From positions 124,001 through 188,000 of the forward strand of contig CAJNAR010000012.1 of the NCBI GenBank assembly GCA_905220665.1: a stretch of 64,000 nucleotides of DNA. Reading direction: 5' to 3'. This DNA is from Albugo candida (lineage: Eukaryota; Oomycota; Peronosporomycetes; Albuginales; Albuginaceae). Made by a program: the position numbers and the translations under genes. Shown here piece by piece: positions 52,725-61,705 of the stretch. The notes beneath the pieces were generated by a model. The model saw nothing but the letters and a program-made list of their open reading frames with translations. It did not search any database and was not told the DNA's origin. Position 1 is the first letter of the stretch; each line of letters begins with the position of its first letter.

Positions 52725-55700
52725 CTAGGATCCGAGTTGCACTTGCATTTTGACTTGTCTGTGCCGTACCCGCAGCAATGATCTTCGACTTCTGAAAAAC
52801 CCACCAAATGATCCTTGCGTTGCGAGTTGATCCAGTACCTTTGCAAGCCGAATGCGTTCCTCTTGGTCGTAACACTGTCTTCGAAAGTACCGAACGTGCG
52901 CACTAAACGTGGTGTAGATCACGTAAAGTGCTGGAACTGTCGGAGTTGCTGATCGATGATCGAACAAACGACGATTCCGATCTGTCCAGACGAAGTGCAG
53001 TGTCACCGCTTGCAATGCAAGCCACAAATCCGATATAATTGCTAAATATTCTTTCCAATCCGACCGTAGTGTTGGTACGATTGCACATGCAATATGCGTC
53101 CAACGTGGTCGAGAGGAGAAAAACTGATCCCAACTAGGTAGTAACTCCCCCCATAACTGTGCCGTGTGATCGCACTCTAGAAAGAGATGTTGATCGGATT
53201 CCACTGCCCCACACGAAGGCTGCGTGCACAATATAATGTCGGGCTAAATATCCTTCAAGAACCAGAAACGAGATCGAACTGGCAACATTCGAAAGGCTAG
53301 AAGAAACTGTAAATCTTCGAAAATTGGTAATACACGTTTTCGAAGATGCCGTGATGTAGCCATAAATGTTCGAACTCGTTCTGAATTCAGTGCGTCCGAT
53401 CTCTCCCGTGATGACCAATGTGTCGACATCGGATGACTCTTGGTTGGTTCGTGAGGTTTCCAGACGATTCTTGAGAGTTGTGAGCGTGGAATAGATGAAA
53501 AATAATGTTTCCGGTCCTTGCTTTTTACTCCCACATAAAATGATCTGCCACTTGTGGTTGGTGTAATCCAAGTGATGAGACCAATCGTCAAGTGGATACG
53601 CTGTAGTATCTGAGTGACTTCATTGTAAAGTCGACTCAGCAACTTTTCTTCAGCCATATCCGAGGCGTTTAGCTCTTCGTCGTTGTAATAGTTGGCGACG
53701 AAATCTTCCTTCGTTGGCCATGTGTCGTTTTCTCGAAAAAAGTCTTGCAGACTGCGAATCTCGAAAAGCGTAGCAAACGATTTCCGAAATGTTCGATGTG
53801 GTTCGTCCGCCATACCAAGATTGTGCCAAATGTTCTGCGTACTCGGATTACGAGTAGCAGCTTCGTAATGTAACTTTTGGTCGCAGTGGAACCACATCGG
53901 TTGCTCCATGTAGTACTGACGGCGTTGTGAAACATTTAAATCTGATATTGAAATGCTCCAATCCATCTGATGCCACATTCTAAATGCTTGTTTCCACCAT
54001 GACGATATGCTCTCCCATTGAACCATTTTCCCATGTCGATTTGGTGCGATGGTGAATATATCCATCGGCTTGTGTGGTCCAAAGGAAGGTTGGATAAGTT
54101 GTAATAATTCCGTCGAAGCAGTTGTCCAATTCGCAGGAATACTTGTTGACGCATCGGATGCGAACTGCTGAAGGAACTTGAATACGTTGTAGCTTTAGTC
54201 GTCCCACCAAAAAAGGAATTTGTAGTCCACCATCTTGACGGCGAAGATATAAAAATTCCTTGCTGATCAGGTGTACATGTTTTGAATCCTTTTTGTGTTT
54301 CCGACCAAGCACAAATCGATTTAACATCGATTGCCACTGTCGAATTGTCGCTGCTGGTATGTCCACGTGCATCGTGTAATGCCACAAACGTGATAAAATC
54401 ATCGACTGCGCAACCAGTAGTCGACCACGAACAGTTCTTGCTCGTCGAAACCATACACCAAACCCATCGTAAAAACGCTTGTCGAGAGTTGAAATAACCA
54501 TCGAATGAGTTGGTTTCTGGCCGAACGGAGTACCCAAATACTTGACCGAATCTTCCGGACCCATTATGATCAAATTAGGAATACGTGCACACGGCATGGT
54601 CCGATTTAACGAGAGCAAAGATGATTTACTCAAGTTGAGTTTCGCACCCGATCCATCGCAATAGACTTGGACGAGTTCGAGTTGCGTCACACCATTTGCC
54701 GTCTCTGAAAGCAATGTCGAATCGTCCGCAAAAAATAATCCAGTTGCGACAGTCGTGCCATTAATCCAAGTTCCATGTTCTTCATGTTGACGAAGTAAAT
54801 TTCCCAAAGGTTCGATCGTCATCAGAAAAAGTAATGCTGAGAGAGGATCACCTTGTTTCACTCCACGTTGTGGTGTAATAGATGGTGTGATATTTCCATT
54901 AATCATCAACTGCGCCTTTGTGTTATTGTACAAAAGACGAACCCAGTCGATGAAACTTTTTCCAACGCCCATTTTTTCCAAAACGCGAAACATGTACGTC
55001 CAATTGACTCGATCATAAGCTTTCTCAAAGTCGAGAAAAGTCGCATAAGCTTCCTCCCCACGATGAGTGACCAAGTCTTGGATGTCGGTGAGATGTCGAA
55101 TATGATGATGCATTGACCTTCCTCGCACGAATGCTTTTTGATCTTGATGGATCAATTTTGGCAAAAAACGTTGCAATCGATACGCCAACACTTTTTAAAG
55201 TAATTTTACATCGACGCAAAGCAGTGCGATCGGTCGATAGTTGCCAGGATCACCTCGTGATCCTTTTTTGTATAAAAGTATGATTGCTGAGTGACGTTGT
55301 GATCGAAGTAAAATTCCTCTTTCCAGCTGATATTCGAACACGATCTTCAAACACTCGCCAAACGTTTCCGGATCAAGCTGATAAAATGCAGCTGGTAGTC
55401 CATCCATACCTGGAGAAGAACTACTCCGCATGTGCTTGATCGCTTCCGCCATCTCGGTCGTACTTAAGGGAGTTGAGAGACGGTCTTGCTCTGCTGAGGC
55501 AAGGGAAACTTGAATCGAATCGAGCAAGTTTTTTTGCTTTCTTTCACATGGATCATCTGAGTCGGTCTTGGAGCTATAAACAGAGCCCATGACACCACCC
55601 CAATGATCTCTGAATTCGTCAATAATCTCCCTCGGGTTCGATGTCACGGTACCACATTTTTTTGTAACATTTTCGATCGGCACGCGACGACAAGAACTAT

Positions 55701-56928
55701 CCGGAGGGCGAGAAAAAAAATTTGAAGAGTTCTCCATATGTTTCACGTGATGGTCGAAGCTTTCATCTTGGTTGTATTTCGCGTTGTTTTCGACTGAAAG
55801 TCGAAATTGTTCGAGACTCGATTCGTAAAAGTACCGTGACTCATTGGTGTCGTGGATTCGATATCGAGCTGCTGCGACTTCCAAAACACGCTGGCTAGAC
55901 TCAACATCACGTCGGCTATCTTCTGCAACCTTTTTTCCGATTCCTTCAAGCTGTTCCTTGATTTTCGTCTTCCAACTTTCCCTCATTTTACCGGGATTCG
56001 AAGTTGTCCGTAACTGTTCGAGCACCAAATTCGCTTCCAATTTGATTGCTTCGACAACTTGAGGATATTCAAATAGTCGTAATGAGCATTTCCAATATCC
56101 TCGACCTGGAGATTGAGTTGGATTTGCAAACGTTACTTTTTGTGCCAGATGATCTCACGCATGTCGTGGACGAAAATACTCAGAGGTTTTGTATCCATAT
56201 TGAATAGCTCTTCCGACATGCAGATATAATGTAGTCGATTCTTGCGCGGTAATGGTCCTATGGAAACTTTTTCAGTCTGATGTTGGATTCGCCAAGCGTC
56301 GACCACACCCAACTGTGAAAGCCATTCCAAACACGCTAATCGACTTGGTTCGTGTCGAATTGTTCCACTCGAAGCATCGATAGCTGGATCGAGTGGTGTG
56401 TTGAAATCACCAAATACGATATGTGTTGCGGTCGATTCGAAAGTGCTGGAGAGTAATAACTCATAAAAACCCACTCGTTCCTCGGCCTTGACCGGTGCAT
56501 ATACATTGTGAATATACACCGGTGCATCGTGTATCGTGAATGAGAAGACGCAAAACCAAATAACGATTTCGAATGCTTCGATCGATGATTTCTTCAGCTG
56601 TTGAATAACTGGGAAATTCCGAACGAAGAATTGTCATGACGCCGCCACTGCGGTTGTGAGTAGGATGTAGAAATGCACTGTTGTGATCATTGACAAACGT
56701 TTTGTGCTGCATATTGGAAGATAATAAAAACTGAAATGAGTCCAGTTGGTTGTGATCGTGAAACTTGGTTTCTTGAACACAACAAATGGAATGCTGTGAT
56801 AGGATGTGGTGGATAAAAAGATGACCATTTTTATGAATTTCATTGACATTCACCGTGAGTGCTGAGATATTGTTCCACGTTGAAATAATCGAGGAGCCCT
56901 TAGCATGCACGCTGAAGTGGACCGGCAA
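52725..56928 (-). pseudogene. LINE ORF2: endonuclease-reverse transcriptase, disabled
   Basis: Endonuclease segments (56928 to about 56133) contain ICCVQETKFHDH, RSGGVMTILRSE and VFGDFNTPLD, the metal-binding and catalytic boxes of the apurinic-endonuclease fold, spread over two frames. Reverse transcriptase (56040-53980) includes SSSPGMDGLPAAFYQL, LYKKGSRGDPGNYRPI, FLDFEKAYDRVNW, GVKQGDPLSALLF and the active site LFFADDS. One TAA at about 55192 interrupts RT after VDVKLL. Further frame changes lie near 56500, 56100 and 54060, and a stop at about 53242 stands where copy 1 has Gln. The C-terminal zinc motif CTQPSCGAVESDQHLFLEC is intact. The product would nick DNA and copy LINE RNA into the target. 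Confidence 0.88.
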
Positions 56929-59401
56929 TCAACCTCATTTCACCATCTTCTTTTGCGAGGTGGAGTATTGCTTTCTCTTCTGGGAAAAAGCTGAGATTGA
57001 CTGAGAGCTCGCTGATATCACCACAGAGAAGTCCTCGCCATTTACCACCAAACCATTGCGACCAACATTTTATTCCGACGTCGGAGCGTAACAACAATAT
57101 TAGCACATTGATTGGGAGTAAACGACAATGGTGACCCGGAATCCAGATCACTGGTCTATCGGTGAGATAGTGGATCCAGTGATCGTTTGTGTAAAATGTC
57201 GGGGCAGTAGACATAAATAACAATTCCAATAATGCGAGAGCTTTGGTCGCCCGAGTCAAATCGTGAACAGTGTCCGGCACTGACTTCCACCAAGGCATCA
57301 CTTTCTCGAACAATACAGCTCTCTTTGAGGGAACTTTTCCACCAACGTGACGATTCCATCGCGTCGTAAACGTGACATCTTCGCCGAGATTGTGCGCTGC
57401 AAAAACGCGATTGATTAGAAGTAGATGTGCTACTTCGTCCAGTGCAGGATTATTCGACTCCTTGCATGAAATAAGCACCATTGCATGGTGATGGGATGAT
57501 CTAATGCTGCCCGGATGATTTGGTCTGGGCTGTTATAGAATTGTACTAGCCGACGCACATGTGGGATACACGCATCGGCTTGGACCAGCTTGTCCAGTCG
57601 AAGCTGGTGGAGTGCACTTTTGGAATCTATTTCCATGACCTCTCCGATTTCACCAATTCGAGTTGGTCGCTCCGTTCTTTCCACCGTTGTATGACGCTTC
57701 TTATAAAAGTGCGCCGCCTCTTTCGAAGTGGCTACCTTTGTGGCATCCGTGCTTTCACGGGAATAATTTGAATGCGATTGCCATGCTCCGGATTGGCAAC
57801 CGCTTGAACTTCTTCGACTTCCACCTCCATAGTTGCGAGCACAGCAAAGTAATCTCTTGTCGCCAACGTTGGGAGCGCACGAGGTGGTGCATTGGAAACC
57901 ATTTGGTCGAACGGCTCAGTCCGATTACGCTTTCCTCGTGTCCATGCCAACTGCATGTATGTGTCACCATCCCTCTCTACCCGTGGATGGGAAGATGATT
58001 GACTTTTCAAATGTAGGATGGGGGGAGTGGGCTGTGATAAGTCTGGTGACCCTGGTGGTGTGATAGAGGGAGGAGTATTGAGCTCCAACGAAATTTGGTC
58101 GGATTGTTTGCGCTCCGGTCGCCTCTTCTCCAATTCCTGAATTTGAACTGGCGTCTCCACCTTTTTTGGGAGCACCACGACTGCCTTTGGCGCGGTTGTT
58201 TGTTTTTGTTTTTCTTGTTGCGGTTTTGCTCTGTGTTGATTCTGAGTTTGAGTGTGAGTTGTGTTTGATTTTTGTTGTTGTTGTTTTTTTTGTTTGCGTT
58301 TGGTTGTTGCCGTGTTCCCGTGGATATTGCAGCACCCAAATCCAAGCAGTAAGGACCACGTTGACCAAAACGTGGTCGTTCCGTTGGAATAGGAGCATTC
58401 TTACTCCGTACTGGGTAGAGCTGTTTGTCGTAAGGGATTTGTTCAACCACTTTACCAACTCTAACCAGTTGTTGGGGACACGTTGAACAGCCAAAGTAGA
58501 CTCTCCAAGTCGACATCACCACCTCTTGGGTTGGAACCGTCTCGCGAAAGGTGTCATACACCACTTGACATCCGAGTTGGTGAAGAGCACGGAGAATGTT
58601 GTTCCGTTCTTCCTCCACGCCTACGCCGAAAACATCGAGGTAGTACTTTGTTTCAAGAGTATCAAACTCCCGAAAAAAAGTACTTTTCCCCAAGGATAGT
58701 CACCGGCTGACACTCCAAATGTTGGCAGGCATCCGCAGTGGTGACCATCACCCTGATGTTTCCCCCAGGCATTTTCGACACCTGAGCGATTGATCGGCTC
58801 TCCAGTAAATTTTTAAAGACCGGATTGCCGTGGTCTCGCATCAGGGATGTAAGAATTTTTCCATTTGGAGTACGGGTCAAGGACTGGCCCGTCTCCAAGA
58901 CCATCGGGAAGGTTGCTTTCCGGATTTGGAACGGTCTTGCTGCTTCCAATTTCGCAGACAAAACCGACCAGTCAGGATGCTCCCATCAGCATATAGCTGC
59001 AGTATAGCCTCGATATCCGAGGCTTTCGGCTTTGCGAGCTCCACGCGAAATTTCGCTCTAGCTCTAGCCTGGTCCTTACGCAAGGACTCCTGTGACTTGA
59101 TAAGGTCAGCAAGAGTGGGACTTTTAGTGTCGTCCACACTTGCAGTTGCCTTCTGGTTACCCTGTGACGAGGCAACGACAGTGCCGCATGTACCACCGGT
59201 ACCACATCCTATACCGGTAGTACAGGTATTAACCTGTACCGTCACACTGGGGGTGGGGGTACTTTCCACGTCATCACACAGGGGTGATGACTCATCAACA
59301 ATCATGCAATTACCCAAAGCTGGGTGACTCATGAGGGTTGCCACGTCACTACAAGTGGACGCTAGCACCCTTGGTTGTGTCGATATGTCGACTTGAACCA
59401 T
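56900..59401 (-). pseudogene. LINE ORF1-like region, frameshifted
   Basis: The Met at 59401 opens a frame of 174 codons. The protein then continues in other frames (58961-58662, 58693-58007, 57684-57430, 57481-56900), so at least four shifts occurred. One of them, near 58672, sits in a run of seven identical bases. Traits: an acidic, Gly/Cys-bearing N-terminal part, a segment with FGCSTCPQQLVRVG, then a low-complexity Asn/Lys- and Pro-rich part. It occupies the place of the RNA-binding ORF1 protein of LINEs, but I see no clear CCHC zinc knuckle or RRM. ORF1 and ORF2 overlap by about 29 bp in this layout. Confidence 0.6.
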
Positions 59402-59491
59402 TGTTTTCGAGAGGAAAGAGTTGAAAAAAGGAGGTTTTCGAGTTGTTTTTACTAAATTGGCGGGTTACGTAGTAGCCGGCAAATTGAGAAG

Positions 59492-59505
59492 TGCTGACAA
59501 CTTCA
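59492..59505. repeat. Target-site duplication, right copy (LINE copy 2)
   Basis: Exact partner of 52410-52423; marks the 5' end of the LINE at 59491. A complete 5' end with target duplication is uncommon for LINEs. Confidence 0.93.
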
Positions 59506-59687
59506 TTCGGTATATGCTGTAGCTTTTTCTCAATCTGGGGATACTTTTCGGGGTTACTGTAGCAATTTTGAAAGAGATGCAGCATGAACATTAAGAGAAT
59601 ACACGTGGAATCAGAGTAGGCGACTCAATTGATTTTGTAAACATAAAGATCTACGGTTAAACTGTCTATAAGGTACCACTCAATGCA

Positions 59688-60045
59688 ATGACGCCGTGTA
59701 TATATCCAGCGGGATATCAAGAAGCGATGGGGCAGGCAATATCGCTTTTGCGTCTTACTGATTCTGAGTTCAACATCGAATGGCTGACACCACTTTACAC
59801 TAAAGTTGCACTCATTGAATTCGATAGGAACAAAACTTTTAAAAATTATAAGACCCGGTTTCCACACGAACGACAATGAACCCGTCTTGGCTAGCAGCGT
59901 TAATGAAATAGTCGTTGCGTTGTGCGGAATTGCAATGGATACAATAGGAAGATTGTATCTGTCTTCTCTGATTAGAGGTCGTACGAAACCGAATAAAGGC
60001 TTGGTTCTGGGATACTGCTTGCAGCGCATTGGTACGAAGGTATAA
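59688..60045 (+). CDS. Hypothetical frames in block 2
   Basis: Two overlapping plus-strand frames (59688-59879 and 59806-60045), 63 and 79 codons. The second includes the stretch shared with block 1 near 47638. No signal peptide or domain. They are probably pieces of one decayed gene. Confidence 0.25.
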
Positions 60046-60759
60046 AATAATAGTGGCGACATCAGGTACTTTTTTATCTTTTGTAATTTGAGGCAGCGTT
60101 CACTAAGACCGAATACTACCGCTACACTCTGATGCTTGCAGCATAGCCTTTAGCAAGGCGCAAAGCAGCATGGATTGAGGCACATAATCACCATACTGAT
60201 TTGGCACCTGATATCGGCAGTTGATGCTCTGGCACTAATGTTAATGAGCAAGTACTATCTCGATCTTATATGATGTACGGTCACTAAAAACGATGAAATG
60301 TGCCAAGCTTTCGAGAACAAAACGTACTCACGTACTTCTTGTGCAGCCATGATCAGGTCTCTTCTGCTGGAAGCAGGACTATAGTGAACAGAATCTGTCA
60401 TTTCTTCCGTTCTGACCTTCCTCCATTGAATCGAGACATCAGCAAGTGTAGCACTAGATTTTTTTCGGTGCCGCATGCTGTTTGCAGCGAAAGCAACGAA
60501 AAAAAATTAATTTCCCATGCACAAGAGCATGCTTGGTGTTTGGGCGTTTTGCGTTGCACAATTGTCTACTAACTAAGTGGATGGCACCAGTTACGATTCG
60601 GGACGAAATGCCAAGATGAAGCACAGTCAATCAGATGCAGTTCTCGTTTTATTTTCACTTGAGACACGTCTATATGAGCCAGCAGGTGAACTATGTATTA
60701 TATTTTCGTAATTACATTTCGAATGCGTCTTGTTCGGCAAACCTCAAATAGGTCATACT

Positions 60760-61026
60760 ATGAAAATTTCTTTCACAAGAGTGGGTGACGGGTGTGGACC
60801 GAGAATCTGTTGCGCACGGCTGAGAGAACACCTCTCAAAATCAAACAGGAACGTCTCGGAACGTTTCGAATACAACACGATGGTTTGTGACTATAGTGAA
60901 CGTACGCCATCAACTAGAAAGAAGGGCGAAAAGCGATCGCGAAATGTCAACACACAGGATGACGAGTCAATCAATCCGTCTAGCGATAGTGCTTTTCTGT
61001 ACAACGTAAATGAGTGTAAGCAATGA
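60760..61026 (+). CDS. Small hypothetical protein of the duplicated block (gene D copy)
   Basis: 88 codons starting MKISFTR, relative of the 48347-48553 frame. Ser/Arg/Asn-rich with a basic run (KKGEKRSRN); no signal peptide. An in-frame ATG at 60730 lies ten codons upstream, but the shared start favours 60760. Confidence 0.35.
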   Translation: MKISFTRVGDGCGPRICCARLREHLSKSNRNVSERFEYNTMVCDYSERTPSTRKKGEKRSRNVNTQDDESINPSSDSAFLYNVNECKQ

Positions 61027-61115
61027 TATGAAGGTTACTAAGATAATCAAATCTTTCGGCGAAAATAACGAGAGTATACGGTGAATGATGGCATTAATGA
61101 AAAAAGGTCCCTTGA

Positions 61116-61359
61116 TTGTCAAGGATTCCATTACACTGTTTATATGGTTCTTTAACTACCTTCCTTATCCTATCATGAGCCCCTGACTGTGTGAATATCA
61201 CTTAAGTCTGACTTCAAACCTAGGGAGGCAAATTTTTTTCAAGCTTATTACTTGGGTGGGCTCAAACCGCTGCCCACACTGCCGGGGATCGAACTAACGA
61301 CCTCAGGCAGGGGGTCCGTGCGCTCACGTGGTTAGCCGACTGAGCTGGGTACGGGTCCC
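61116..61359 (-). mobile_element. tRNA-derived SINE, family 1, copy 2
   Basis: About 244 bp, the reverse complement of the SINE at 11519-11762 with scattered differences. Its tRNA-like head lies at the right end: the box B complement GGGGATCGAACT is at about 61286 and the box A complement CCGACTGAGCT at about 61337. The body ends with TTGTCAAGGATT at 61116. It borders block 2 on the left and another SINE on the right. Target duplications are not clear, perhaps because of the second insertion. Confidence 0.88.
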
Positions 61360-61692
61360 GTCGGGGGGCTTAGCGGTTAGTACACATGTGTTCCGACCAT
61401 GTGTGCCCCGGTTCGAATCCCGGCGGTGGCAAAAGGGCTGCGATGGGGCCCCTCGGCGGAGGCAAAGATTCCTCCACGTAAATATCAGTCTACTCAATGA
61501 AGATATGGACGTGTCAAGACCGCTAGCAACTACACCAGAAAATAATTGTTCAGGAGTTGGACCGGGCTCTTCAGAGCGTTACATACTAGTGATTAGAATA
61601 GAGTAGATAACCATCAAACTGTGGTAACAGAACGGTGTCTAAATAAAAGTACTACGGGCGAACACCCTTAACTGAGATGGGTACGGGAACCC
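61360..61692 (+). mobile_element. tRNA-derived SINE-like element, family 2
   Basis: The tRNA-like head at about 61360-61431 has a box A-like CTTAGCGGTTAG and box B-like GGTTCGAATCCC. An unrelated body of about 260 bp follows. A direct repeat of about 35 bp (ACTGAG.TGGGTACGGG..CCCGTCGGGGG.CTTAG) at both ends (about 61339-61373 and 61671-61705) includes the beginning of the head, so a second, truncated copy of the head probably follows in tandem. The anticodon region pairs poorly and no CCA or intact cloverleaf is seen, so I do not call a tRNA. Confidence 0.6.
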
Positions 61693-61705
61693 GTCGGGGG
61701 CTTAG

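Larger units (their letters stand above)
52424..59491 (-). mobile_element. Apparently full-length LINE, two-ORF type, copy 2
   Basis: A 7,068-bp element between exact 14-bp target duplications. Reading on the minus strand: a short 5' leader, an ORF1-like region (59401-56900), an ORF2-like region (56928-52725) with endonuclease, reverse transcriptase and a C-terminal zinc segment, and a roughly 300-bp 3' tail with no long poly(A). Both frames carry frameshifts and stops, so the copy is inactive although nearly complete. Copy 1 (1256-2752) is closely similar across the shared 1.5 kb. The element lies antisense to the host gene-like frame it disrupts. Domain order (endonuclease-RT-zinc) is that of L1/Tx1-like or related apurinic-endonuclease LINEs. 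Confidence 0.92.
49380..61110. repeat. Segmental duplication block 2, split by a LINE
   Basis: This is the diverged partner of block 1. Without the 7.07-kb LINE and one 14-bp target copy it is about 4.6 kb long, in the same order: a gene A remnant (about 50200-50420, minus), the intact secreted gene (51092-51799), gene C (interrupted), small frames, and gene D (60760-61026). Similarity ends where a SINE (about 61116) begins. Confidence 0.72.

Noticed and set aside
57663..57998. Plus-strand frames within the LINE
   Set aside because: They are antisense to the ORF1-like region and have no recognisable features.
59349..59591. Minus-strand 80-codon protein across the LINE 5' end
   Set aside because: It spans the junction of host DNA and LINE leader and exists only because of the insertion.
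61360..61431. tRNA gene
   Set aside because: Box A and B are present, but the anticodon stem-loop and T stem pair poorly, and the head runs into a SINE-like body with a repeated end. I treat it as a tRNA-derived SINE head.
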